Assembly (NCBI GenBank): GCA_035539855.1
Contig: DATLHO010000247.1
Coordinates: forward strand, 1-25,162
Length of the DNA stretch: 25,162 bases
Reading direction: 5' to 3'
DNA from: DATLHO01 sp035539855
GTDB lineage: Bacteria; Bacteroidota; Ignavibacteria; OLB7
The notes beneath the pieces were generated by a model. It saw only the letters and a program-made list of their open reading frames with translations. It made no database searches and was not told where the DNA came from. The translations under genes and the position numbers were made by a program. This document shows, piece by piece, positions 1 to 6,917 of this stretch. Numbering within the stretch: position 1 is the stretch's first letter; each line of letters starts with the position of its first letter.

Positions 1-711
1 ACGATCGATCCCGTCGAGTGGATCAACAAGTTCCGCGACGCGCTCATGGAGCTCTTCGACGACGTCGACCGGATCTCACTGATCGTCAACACGCAGTGCG
101 ACCTGCACCGGCCGGAGGAATACCGGCCGACGGTGAGCATCAACCATCATAGTCAGGGCGGCGGGGCGGCGACGGCATCGATCTCGGTGAACACGATCGA
201 GCAACCGAAACGACGATTCGAGGAGATTCTCGAAGATTTCCGACGCCAGGGATTTCCGCTCGACGAGTATCACGCGCCGTACGGGTTCGACTACCATTAT
301 GAGGGGACGGCCTATCTGGGGACGGTCTTTCTCTGGCGCGAGGTGACCGACACGCCGATTTCCGATCATACCGTTGAGGTCATCCGCTCGCTCGAGTCGT
401 TCTTCACCTTCATGTTGACCGATCTGGTCACCCGGCACCAGTACGGAAAGCCCGTCGACCGGGCGTTCATGGAGGCGTTCGAGCGGCTCGCCGAGGAGGC
501 CTCATTGAGTCCGCAGGAGCGGAGGATCATCGTTTTGCAGCTTCTGGGCCATTCCTACAAGGATATGGCCGACGTGATGTCGGTTACGGTCGACACGGTC
601 AAGAAGCATTTCAAGGCGATTCACAGGAAGACCGGCACAAGGGGGCAGGCGGAGCTCTTCGCCAAATACTTCACGGCTAACCTTTCGCAGAAGGAGGCGT
701 TGGAGGACTAG
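1..711 (+). CDS. LuxR-type HTH transcriptional regulator, 5' end outside the window
   Basis: The reading frame is open from base 1, so the gene begins upstream; the ATG at 46 is probably internal. The last 60 or so residues form a LuxR/GerE-type DNA-binding domain: an LSPQERRI entry followed by a helix-turn-helix with the recognition-helix signature TVDTVKKHFKAI. This is the usual C-terminal output domain of response regulators and of single-component sensors. The roughly 170 residues before it contain no receiver or PAS motif that I can recognise. A DNA-binding transcriptional regulator is well supported; the signal it senses is unknown. The gene ends in TAG at 709-711 and no clear terminator follows. 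Confidence 0.8.
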   Translation, partial: TIDPVEWINKFRDALMELFDDVDRISLIVNTQCDLHRPEEYRPTVSINHHSQGGGAATASISVNTIEQPKRRFEEILEDFRRQGFPLDEYHAPYGFDYHYEGTAYLGTVFLWREVTDTPISDHTVEVIRSLESFFTFMLTDLVTRHQYGKPVDRAFMEAFERLAEEASLSPQERRIIVLQLLGHSYKDMADVMSVTVDTVKKHFKAIHRKTGTRGQAELFAKYFTANLSQKEALED

Positions 712-763
712 GCCCGCCCCCCAAGGCCGCGGTTGGTCGAGAAAGAACTCCCCAAAAGTGTAC

Positions 764-795
764 TTGTCGACCCCTATTGCCGCGGCGTAGGTTTG
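764..795 (+). promoter_or_regulatory. Bacteroidota-type promoter for the cysteine-rich protein gene
   Basis: TTG at 764-766 and TAGGTTTG at 788-795 are separated by 21 nt. This matches the -33 TTG / -7 TAnnTTTG consensus known for the primary sigma factor of Bacteroidota. Transcription would start near 802 and give a leader of about 197 nt before the ATG at 999. The match is by eye and untested. Confidence 0.5.
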
Positions 796-826
796 CATCA
801 GTCCAACGCGGCACTCCCGGAAGCGC

Positions 827-1012
827 GGTCCAGCGACGACGGGAAGCCAAGAGGTCACGAGGTCCAAATCCAGCCAGCTCGGAAGAAGGTCCAAGCTTCC
901 AGCGAAACCGCGCTCACGTCGGACGGTCCAACCCGGCCGAGCGCGACCAGCCCCGAGAAGGCCAGTGATTAGCGGGCAACTAATCAAAGGGCACACAGAT
1001 GAAGAAGGTCCA
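827..1012 (+). repeat. Dispersed GGTCCA motifs in the leader and first codons
   Basis: GGTCCA occurs at 827-832, 861-866, 888-893, 925-930 and 1007-1012. The copies at 888 and 1007 share the longer string AAGAAGGTCCA. The last copy lies inside the coding sequence, just after the start codon. Spacing is irregular (27 to 82 nt). The meaning is unknown; repeated binding by an RNA- or DNA-binding regulator is possible, but so is chance in a GC-rich sequence. Confidence 0.3.
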
Positions 1013-1628
1013 GGTAGTGTTCGTGCTGTTCCTGCTGGCAGCAATCGCAGCAGTGGCGCAGACCCCCTGCGCGCCGCACCCCAGCGATCCATCGGCGGTG
1101 CTGATCGGGTCGATGACGGTGACGGTCGAAATCGCCCAGTCCTCGAGTGTTTCGGGGAAATCGGGAAAGAAGGGGACAAAGTGTACGGTCGCGCAGCTGA
1201 TCTGCGTCTGGCGCACCGCCGATGGCGGTGTCGACCTGATCGGCGATCCGGCCACGGTCAAACTGTCAGGTACATGCCTCACCGAGATTCCCACGGCCGA
1301 CTTGTTCGCGCTGCTCGGTCAGGCTGCGGTGGCGCAGGCGGTCGGCAATGGGTATATCCCATGCAACACCAACTGCGACGGTAAGACGGCAGCTCGGTTC
1401 TTGACGGTCACCTGTGTCAATCGGACCGGAAGCGGTTCGACGACCAAGTTCGGTCCCTGCACCACGGTCCAGTGTGTGCGAGCCTACACGGTGTGCTGTC
1501 CGAGCGGCCCGGGATCACCGAAGATCAATCGCGCCCCCTCCAGCAATGACGGATGCGGCACGACTCCCGAAGGTTGCCAGTCCGCGTGTGATCAGGACTG
1601 TCCCCCGGCCGGAGCGGTGGTCGAGTAG
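999..1628 (+). CDS. Small cysteine-rich secreted protein of unknown function
   Basis: A 209-residue protein with a clear Sec signal peptide: MKK, a hydrophobic core, and probable cleavage after AVA near residue 20. The mature part carries 15 cysteines, including a CC pair and a C-terminal cluster with the spacings C-x6-C-x3-C-x3-C. This suggests a disulfide-rich extracellular or periplasmic protein. A purine-rich ribosome binding site (AAAGG at 986-990) lies 8 nt before the ATG and supports the start. I do not recognise the family. It is preceded by a Bacteroidota-type promoter with a leader of about 200 nt, and followed by a hairpin at 1676-1704, so it looks monocistronic. Confidence 0.75.
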   Translation: MKKVQVVFVLFLLAAIAAVAQTPCAPHPSDPSAVLIGSMTVTVEIAQSSSVSGKSGKKGTKCTVAQLICVWRTADGGVDLIGDPATVKLSGTCLTEIPTADLFALLGQAAVAQAVGNGYIPCNTNCDGKTAARFLTVTCVNRTGSGSTTKFGPCTTVQCVRAYTVCCPSGPGSPKINRAPSSNDGCGTTPEGCQSACDQDCPPAGAVVE

Positions 1629-1675
1629 ACGATGTGTCAACGAAAGGTCCCAGAGAAGTGATTGCTGATGGCGTT

Positions 1676-1704
1676 CCCTCCCTCGTTTAGCCCGCGAGGG
1701 AGGG
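1676..1704 (+). terminator. Hairpin downstream of the cysteine-rich protein gene
   Basis: CCCTCCCTCG (1676-1685) and CGAGGGAGGG (1695-1704) form a perfect 10-bp stem with a 9-nt loop, 48 nt after the stop codon. No T-run follows (GACAACAAAG), so it may slow RNA decay rather than terminate transcription on its own. Confidence 0.45.
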
Positions 1705-1916
1705 GACAACAAAGAGCCTGTCGGAAGATGCCTATCCGACGAGCTCACTGGTTCGAACGAGGTTCAGACGGTCCTTGAAAGATTCCGACGAGGTCTTGCC
1801 CACCACACTCGGAGTGCTCGCGGTGATGCTGGAGAGTCTGTCTCCCGGCGCGAGTCTGATCCAGCCTGCAGATGGACCCGGCAACGAGGTCCCGCCGCCC
1901 ATCGGCGAGGTTGGTA

Positions 1917-2092
1917 ATCCGATCGAGCCACGAGGTTCCGGTTCGATCGGATGATGTGCCCCACGAACGCCCGGTCTTGCCCACCGGGTCGAGTGCCCAT
2001 CGAAAACGACAGCTCGGTCTTGCCCACCGAGCAGTTGCCCAAGAACAGAAGGGTAGTACGAATCCCGGTGCCCACCGGATCGTGCTACCCTT
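1917..2092. ncRNA. Candidate structured RNA of GCCCA-loop hairpins ending in a strong stem-loop
   Basis: Four hairpins are directly visible. ATCCGATCGA (1917-1926) pairs with TCGATCGGAT (1943-1952). CCCGGT (1970-1975) pairs with ACCGGG (1983-1988) around loop CTTGCCC. GCTCGGT (2012-2018) pairs with ACCGAGC (2026-2032) around the same loop CTTGCCC. A long stem pairs 2049-2061 with 2080-2092 (one G-T pair) and is capped by CCGGT-GCCC-ACCGG. The two CTTGCCC hairpins keep their loop while one stem pair changes from C-G to T-A, which is compensatory. Two weaker GCCCA stem-loops lie between them. The final stem could terminate transcription. The strand is uncertain, because the plus side is followed by CCGTTGTTT and the minus side by CTGTTCTT. 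It could be a free RNA or a leader of the aminotransferase gene. Confidence 0.4.
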
Positions 2093-2259
2093 CCGTTGTT
2101 TCCGAGCGTGTCAAACTATTCCCGGCGTTCTCCGGAATCCCGCTCTGCCCTATTTTTACCGGTCTGACCACCGTCGCCGCGGCCAGCCGCGGGCGGGCGC
2201 GTTTTCCCGAACCCCACGTCACCTGAAAGGACGCTCGCCGCGAGCGGGCGGAGAACTCC

Positions 2260-3456
2260 ATGCACATTGCCCAGCGGATGTCGCGGCTCGGCACCGAGAC
2301 GGCGTTCGAGGTGCTCGTCAAAGCCCGCAAGCTCGAGGCCGAGGGCCGCGACATCGTCCACCTCGAGATCGGCGAGCCCGACTTCGACACGCCGCAGAAC
2401 ATCGTCGATGCCGCGACCGAAGCGCTGCGCGACGGCTTCACGCACTACGGTCCGGCGGCGGGCCTGCCCCAGGCACGCGAGGCGGTCGCGGAGTACATCG
2501 AGCGCACGCGTCCGGGCGTCAGCTGCTCGGCCGACGAGATCGTCATCACGCCGGGCGCGAAGCCCATCATGTTCTACGCGATGATGGCGACGCTCGACGA
2601 GGGCGACGAGGTGATCTACCCGAACCCGGGGTTCCCGATCTACGAGTCGGTCATCAACTTCCTCGGCGCCAAGCCGGTGGCGCTTCCGCTGCAGGAGTCG
2701 AAGGAGTTCCGCTTCGACCTCGACGACCTCGAGGCGCGCATCTCGAAGCGCACGCGGATGCTCATCATCAACACGCCGCAGAACCCGACCGGCGGCATCC
2801 TCACGCGTGAGGACGTCGAGGGGATCGCCCGCCTGGCGCACGAGCACAACCTCATCGTGTTCTCCGACGAGATCTACTCGCGCATCACCTACGACGGCTT
2901 CCAGCACACGTCGATCCTGGAGTTTCCGGGAATGAAGGAGCGCACGATCATGCTCGACGGGTTCTCGAAGACCTACGCGATGACCGGCTGGCGACTCGGC
3001 TACGGCATGATGCCGGCATCGATCGCGTCGATGGTCGCGAAGCTGCAGACCAACTGCACGAGCTGCACCTCGAGCTTCACGCAGGTGGCGGGCATCGAGG
3101 CGCTGCGCGGACCGCAGGAGGCGGCCGACGAGATGATCGCCGAGTTCCGCCGCCGCCGCGACGCGATCGTCGACGGACTCAACCGCATCCCCGGCTTCCG
3201 CTGCCATCGTCCGCACGGCGCGTTCTACGTCTTCCCGAACATCGAGGGAACGGGATACAGCTCGCAGCGCATGGCCGACTACCTTCTGTACGAGGCGGGC
3301 GTCGCCTGTCTCAGCGGCACCGCCTTCGGCCAGTTCGGCGAGGGCTACATCCGCTTCAGCTACGCCAACTCGATCGACAACATCAACCGCGCGCTCGACC
3401 GCATCAACGACGCGGTCTCGAAGCTCGTGCGCGACGAAGCGAGGATCGAGGGGTAG
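2260..3456 (+). CDS. Pyridoxal-phosphate-dependent class I/II aminotransferase (aspartate aminotransferase-like)
   Basis: A 398-residue cytoplasmic enzyme of normal length for the aspartate aminotransferase fold I family, which moves an amino group between an amino acid and a 2-oxo acid. Visible signatures: GEPDFDTP near residue 38; NTPQNPTGG at 171-179 with the cofactor-contacting Asn; SDEIYS with Asp203 and Tyr206; SKTYAMTGWRLGYG with the PLP Schiff-base Lys237; and a substrate carboxylate-binding Arg near 365 (RFSYAN). The ATG at 2260 has a GGAG 6 nt upstream. Substrate choice (aspartate, aromatic or other) cannot be read from the sequence. The gene is monocistronic and is followed by a repeat array and a strong terminator. 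Confidence 0.93.
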   Translation: MHIAQRMSRLGTETAFEVLVKARKLEAEGRDIVHLEIGEPDFDTPQNIVDAATEALRDGFTHYGPAAGLPQAREAVAEYIERTRPGVSCSADEIVITPGAKPIMFYAMMATLDEGDEVIYPNPGFPIYESVINFLGAKPVALPLQESKEFRFDLDDLEARISKRTRMLIINTPQNPTGGILTREDVEGIARLAHEHNLIVFSDEIYSRITYDGFQHTSILEFPGMKERTIMLDGFSKTYAMTGWRLGYGMMPASIASMVAKLQTNCTSCTSSFTQVAGIEALRGPQEAADEMIAEFRRRRDAIVDGLNRIPGFRCHRPHGAFYVFPNIEGTGYSSQRMADYLLYEAGVACLSGTAFGQFGEGYIRFSYANSIDNINRALDRINDAVSKLVRDEARIEG

Positions 3457-3580
3457 CGGCGGAGCCGCGGGGACACGGCGGAGCCGAGGGACACGCTGCG
3501 CGAGGGGACACGGCGGAGCCGAGGGGACACGCTGCGCGAGGGGACAGCTGCGCAGGGGACACGGCGGAGCCGAGGGGACA
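3457..3580. repeat. Seven-unit GGGGACA tandem array
   Basis: The array begins at the first base after the aminotransferase stop codon. It has seven units of 15-19 nt, each ending GGGACA. Two alternating forms occur: CGGCGGAGCCGAGGGGACA (starting at 3457, 3476, 3511 and 3562, with small variations) and CGCTGCGCGAGGGGACA (3494, 3530 and a shortened copy at 3547). The head of the first form (CGGCGGAGCCG) is a near-palindrome. It is non-coding and its origin is unknown. Confidence 0.85.
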
Positions 3581-3593
3581 CGCACATGTTTTA

Positions 3594-3625
3594 GGCCGGC
3601 GCACGTTGTGCGCCGGCCTTCGTGT
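3594..3625 (+). terminator. Intrinsic terminator after the aminotransferase gene
   Basis: GGCCGGCGCAC (3594-3604) and GTGCGCCGGCC (3608-3618) form a perfect 11-bp GC-rich stem with a 3-nt loop, followed by TTCGTGTTTTCT. It lies between the converging aminotransferase and minus-strand operon genes. Confidence 0.85.
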
Positions 3626-3698
3626 TTTCTGAGTCGGTGTTTGCGTTGGGAGGATGTGCGGCTGGCGGCGGCGGCCCGGCGCAACAGCTTCGTCGGTC

Positions 3699-4175
3699 TT
3701 AGTGTGCGAGGGTTTCTTCGATCTCGACGTTGTAGACGTCTTGCGCAGTCCAGGTCACGCGATGGAGAATGCCGTCGTGCACGATCTCCCGCTCGCCCCG
3801 AAGGATGCCCAGGGCGATCTGCTCACGAGCGAGGTCGATGAGTCGCGGAGGATGCTCCGAGTACGGGGGAATGGACATGTCGAACGTCGCCGACTGGAAG
3901 CCCGGCTCAAGGCAGACCAGCCTGTGTTCCTGGACACCGTCGAGCTCCTCGGAGACCTCTTCGTTGTAATTGAAACCCTTCGGACCACCGTTCTTCGTGA
4001 CCAGCCAGTATCGCACGAAGACCGTGCGCTCGGTGTCGGCGGCAGGACCGTCCCCCGCGGGAACTGATTGGTTGGTCGATGCGAGGGCGACCCCTGCGTG
4101 CAACGGTGCCGAAAGTGACAGGGCGAGCGTCGCGAGTGCAACGGCGATGGCGAGACGCCTGGCGTAGACGGACAT
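3699..4175 (-). CDS. Small exported protein of unknown function, last gene of a sigma-factor operon
   Basis: From the ATG at 4175 the product has 158 residues and begins with a good Sec signal peptide (MSVYARRL, then an Ala/Leu-rich core, probable cleavage near LHAG). The frame extends to a GTG at 4217 that overlaps the stop of the upstream gene by 4 nt. That start would allow translational coupling but puts 14 extra residues before the signal peptide. I prefer 4175, not firmly. The mature part is predicted mixed alpha/beta with one cysteine and no motif I recognise. Because it directly follows a sigma/anti-sigma pair, it may modulate that pair in the periplasm; this is inference only. Confidence 0.7.
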   Translation of the reverse strand: MSVYARRLAIAVALATLALSLSAPLHAGVALASTNQSVPAGDGPAADTERTVFVRYWLVTKNGGPKGFNYNEEVSEELDGVQEHRLVCLEPGFQSATFDMSIPPYSEHPPRLIDLAREQIALGILRGEREIVHDGILHRVTWTAQDVYNVEIEETLAH

Positions 4176-4213
4176 GGCGTGTACCTGCGGGTGTTGTTGT
4201 GGGATCACATCGT

Positions 4214-5644
4214 TCACTGCACGATGACTCGAAGCACGGCGCGCTCGCGGTGATCGGTCACGACGACCACGAGATAAAGTCCGGGTGCCACTCCAGCGGC
4301 GTTGATCGAGATCGTGCCGCGACCTGCGCGCATCGGCGCCGCTTCCGCGAGACTGCGCAATCGCGCGCCATCGATGCCGTGAAGCCAGACCTGCACCACG
4401 CGATCGGCGGAAAGGGTGACGGAGAGCTGACCGGTCTGCTCGATCGCGTTGGGCGTGACCTGGGCAGCGCTGATCGCGCCGGCGCTCGAGCGCCAGATGT
4501 CCAGGAGCGGCCTTCCAGCGACGGGCTCACGGCACGGTTCTGCAACGCGGCTTCCCGCGGCGAGTATTGAGTCGAATCGGGCACGAAGCTCCGGCGACAT
4601 CGCCGCGCGCAGTTCCTTGCTGCCCTGCTCGAGCTCGTCAGCCCGACCGCGTACAGCAGAGTCGAGCTCCGATAGAAGCTGCTCGCGCAGACATGGCGGC
4701 AGGGCCACAATCAGCCGAGGATCTGGCCGATACCACAGAATGATGTCGTTGTCATCCCCGCCATCGATCGCGAGCGATCCGCCTCGCACGCGCACCGGGA
4801 TCAGAGCATTGACCATCCGCGGCCTTGCAAGCCTGCGGCGCTCGAGGCTGTCTCGAATGCGCTGCACGTGCTCAGGCATCTCGAGGCGCCGAGCGTGGGC
4901 ATCGAAGAGGTACGCGTACCCTTCCTCGTCGGTGATGAGCTCGGGCAACACCGTTGGCTCGACACCCTCCGGGATCTCGTCCTTCGCGATCAACATCGTC
5001 CGGCCGCGACTCGGAATGAGACTCAGGCGCGCATCCTCCTGCACAACCGTGTCAGGGTGTTTGTTCGACCGCGTATGAGCAACGCTTCGCGCGTAGCACT
5101 CGACGACACCGCTGGCGCTCACATGCACTCCGATGGCGGCGAGGTCATGCTGCCCCAGGCGAATGATGTTCGATCCTTCGACGTCGATACTCGGCCTCAG
5201 GGCGGCACGGGCAAGGTCGGTTGGTTCGCGCACCAGTGACCGTTGAGCATTGACCTGTTTTCTCGGCACCCGCTGTTCCAACGTCGGGCTTGATCCACCA
5301 TCGCCCCGATCACTTCGAATGGTATCGCCATCGACGGGTTCTGTCGTCGCCGAGGTCGTGCTCGTATCGACGTCGACCGACGCCAACATCGTCCGCGATG
5401 TAGGGGACCGATTCGACAAGCCGTTCTGAGGCTTGCCGCCGCCTGTCGTGTTGACAATGAGGATCGACGCGCCCAGCAGGACTGCGGCCACAATCGAGGC
5501 GAGGCCGATCGATCGTGACGGCCGATACCATGCCGCTGACGGTTTTGCCGTCTGCTCCACGAGCCGAGCGATCGTGCCAACTGCCACCGCTGGCTCGTCG
5601 CGCATCGCGTCGAAGAGGCCGTCGAGGGTTTGGTCGTTACGCAT
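4214..5644 (-). CDS. Anti-sigma-like single-pass membrane protein with a C-terminal sorting-domain-like beta module
   Basis: 476 residues. A short charged N-terminal domain (residues 1-44) precedes one transmembrane helix (about 45-65). A Ser/Thr/Asp-rich stretch and a mixed 200-residue region follow. The last 70 residues (from about 406) have the beta-sandwich pattern of T9SS type A sorting domains (VAPGLYLVVVV, then a final charged strand ending RVIVQ). The ATG at 5644 overlaps the sigma-factor stop as ATGCGTAA and has AGGAG 9 nt upstream, which fixes the start and implies translational coupling. Gene order and topology indicate an anti-sigma factor for the preceding ECF sigma. There is no cleavable signal peptide, so the C-terminal module would stay tethered to the inner membrane, which is odd for a secretion signal. 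The anti-sigma role is inferred. Confidence 0.75.
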   Translation of the reverse strand: MRNDQTLDGLFDAMRDEPAVAVGTIARLVEQTAKPSAAWYRPSRSIGLASIVAAVLLGASILIVNTTGGGKPQNGLSNRSPTSRTMLASVDVDTSTTSATTEPVDGDTIRSDRGDGGSSPTLEQRVPRKQVNAQRSLVREPTDLARAALRPSIDVEGSNIIRLGQHDLAAIGVHVSASGVVECYARSVAHTRSNKHPDTVVQEDARLSLIPSRGRTMLIAKDEIPEGVEPTVLPELITDEEGYAYLFDAHARRLEMPEHVQRIRDSLERRRLARPRMVNALIPVRVRGGSLAIDGGDDNDIILWYRPDPRLIVALPPCLREQLLSELDSAVRGRADELEQGSKELRAAMSPELRARFDSILAAGSRVAEPCREPVAGRPLLDIWRSSAGAISAAQVTPNAIEQTGQLSVTLSADRVVQVWLHGIDGARLRSLAEAAPMRAGRGTISINAAGVAPGLYLVVVVTDHRERAVLRVIVQ

Positions 5645-6260
5645 TTCGGGTCGCTCCTGTGATAGTGAGCAATGACATGTTGTCGAACTCGCGATCGAGC
5701 TCGGGCGTCGATGGCCGACCTCGATCGGCAATCCCGCCACCGCCGTTGGCCGGGACGCCGAGGATCCGCGACAGTGCTTCGCGTCCTCTGACTACGCGCA
5801 TCTTCACGCCTGAAAGCGAACCACCCTGGATCGCGCGGATCTCCTCGAGCGTCAGATCGGAGATCTCGAAGAGCATTACGGCCTCACGTTGACGTTCGGG
5901 AAGCTGCGCAAGCGCTCGATACAACAACTGCACCTCGGCCGAGGACTCCGGCGATACTCCCGGATCATGGATCCGAAGGGCTCGCTCCTCGCAGTAATCA
6001 CCGAAGAACATCGAGCGCAGTCGCTTCCGTCGATGCAGTCGCGAGGCAATCGTGAAGAGGAAGCTGAGGAACGCGCGCTGATCGCGTACTTCAGCGAACC
6101 GCTCGAGAGCGGCAAGCACGGTGTCGGCGACGAGATCGTCGGCCTCGTGCACGTCGCGGGTCATCGCCCGTGCGAAGTGCATGAGCCGATGCTGCACCGG
6201 CGTCAGGAGCCGCATGAACTCTCGATTACGCTCGGTGGAGACCGGTGGGGCGGGTTCCAT
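5637..6260 (-). CDS. ECF-type RNA polymerase sigma factor
   Basis: 207 residues, typical of sigma-70 factors reduced to regions 2 and 4. Region 2 spans about 20-90, with EADDLVADTVLAALE (the -10 recognition helix area) and the FLFTIASRLHRRKR motif. Region 4 spans about 115-170, with LPERQREAVMLFEISDLTLEEI and a helix-turn-helix continuing to VRGREALSRIL. It would direct RNA polymerase to a small regulon, probably including its own operon. A tail of about 35 residues after region 4 is glycine- and charge-rich. The ATG at 6260 begins the conserved frame. It is the first gene of a three-gene minus-strand operon. I did not find the GTTACA element that precedes the two other ECF genes of this window. 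Confidence 0.9.
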   Translation of the reverse strand: MEPAPPVSTERNREFMRLLTPVQHRLMHFARAMTRDVHEADDLVADTVLAALERFAEVRDQRAFLSFLFTIASRLHRRKRLRSMFFGDYCEERALRIHDPGVSPESSAEVQLLYRALAQLPERQREAVMLFEISDLTLEEIRAIQGGSLSGVKMRVVRGREALSRILGVPANGGGGIADRGRPSTPELDREFDNMSLLTITGATRNA

Positions 6261-6446
6261 TGTGCGGGGACTCGGTCGTGAGGATGTCTCGAAGGGTAGG
6301 TGCGATGGCAGCGCAGAAAAGTCACGCAGTGCTGGGAGGGCGCTGCGTTGCGCCCGTCGTCGGCCACGAGTAGCAGGCTGTCGAACGAACGGGTAGCAAT
6401 GAGTTTCGTCAGTACCGAGTGCCGTGATCTGGCACGCTCGCGGAGA

Positions 6447-6914
6447 TCAGTGCTCCCCGCCCGACACGTCGCCCTTCGATTCCGTTTTCGGCACGGCTTC
6501 GCGGACGATCGTGCGTAGGGTCTCGAAGCCGATCTGGTCGTTGGTGAGCTTCATGCGCACCGGACGCGCGATGCCGCTCGAGGCGTTCGAGAGGTGCAGC
6601 ACGATGTAGGGGTGCTTGCTCAGGCGCACCTCCTCTTCGCGGTAGTCGGTGATCTCCTCCCACCGCAGCTCGCGGCCGCGTTGGAAGACGTTGCGGTAGC
6701 GGATGCCGACGGCGTCGACCTGCACCCACCGCACCAGCCAGATCTGCCAGAACGCGACGAGGAAGACGACGATCCAGACATAGAGCGCCGGCGCGGACGC
6801 GAGCGTCTCGACGAGTCCGTAGAGCGCGACCGCGAGCGTCAGCGCCCAGATGACGACGAGAAACTTCCGTGGTCCGAACGTGCGCGGCTCTTCGAGGATC
6901 GCCAGTCGAGTCAC
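6447..6914 (-). CDS. Membrane protein with two transmembrane helices and a bacterial PH-like domain
   Basis: 155 residues. Two adjacent transmembrane helices (about 17-37 and 43-62) are followed by a soluble part with the beta pattern of bacterial PH-like domains: VDAVGIRYRNVF, then RELRWEEITDYREEE, then PYIVLHLS, ending in an amphipathic helix and charged tail. Such proteins are usually of unknown function and linked to the membrane. The start is the GTG at 6912-6914, only 3 nt after the recQ stop; GGAGG lies 10 nt before it, inside the recQ end. It is therefore co-transcribed with recQ, although no functional link is obvious. Confidence 0.75.
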   Translation of the reverse strand: MTRLAILEEPRTFGPRKFLVVIWALTLAVALYGLVETLASAPALYVWIVVFLVAFWQIWLVRWVQVDAVGIRYRNVFQRGRELRWEEITDYREEEVRLSKHPYIVLHLSNASSGIARPVRMKLTNDQIGFETLRTIVREAVPKTESKGDVSGGEH

Positions 6915-6917
6915 AGA

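Larger units (their letters stand above)
1629..2259. other. 631-bp gene-free region with repeated GCCCA hairpins
   Basis: No open frame here has convincing codon use or a family resemblance. Besides the hairpin at 1676-1704, the stretch 1790-2092 is dense in short inverted repeats whose loops share GCCCA. The sequence CGAGGT recurs five times between about 1757 and 1936. The last 100 bases before the aminotransferase hold a small hairpin (CGCTCG at 2232-2237, CGAGCG at 2241-2246) just before the ribosome binding site. Confidence 0.6.

Noticed and set aside
1764..2075. Minus-strand frame containing VGKT, resembling a P-loop
   Set aside because: The string arises from the repeated hairpin sequence GGTGGGCAAGACC read on the minus strand. 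There is no GxxxxGK context and no other nucleotide-binding motif.
3457..3580. CRISPR array
   Set aside because: Units of 15-19 nt follow each other without unique spacers, and no cas gene is present.
2116..3684. Long minus-strand open frame (522 codons) across the aminotransferase gene
   Set aside because: It is antisense to a gene with full catalytic motifs; its product is Arg/Val/Asp-rich low complexity as expected from GC-rich shadow frames, and matches nothing.
4176..4217. GTG start of the small exported protein overlapping the anti-sigma stop by 4 nt
   Set aside because: It is possible, but it places 14 residues before an otherwise normal signal peptide, so the ATG at 4175 was preferred without certainty.
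6338..6355. Hairpin GGGCGC/GCGCCC as a terminator of the PH-like gene
   Set aside because: Only 6 bp, about 90 nt past the stop codon, with no T-run on the minus strand.
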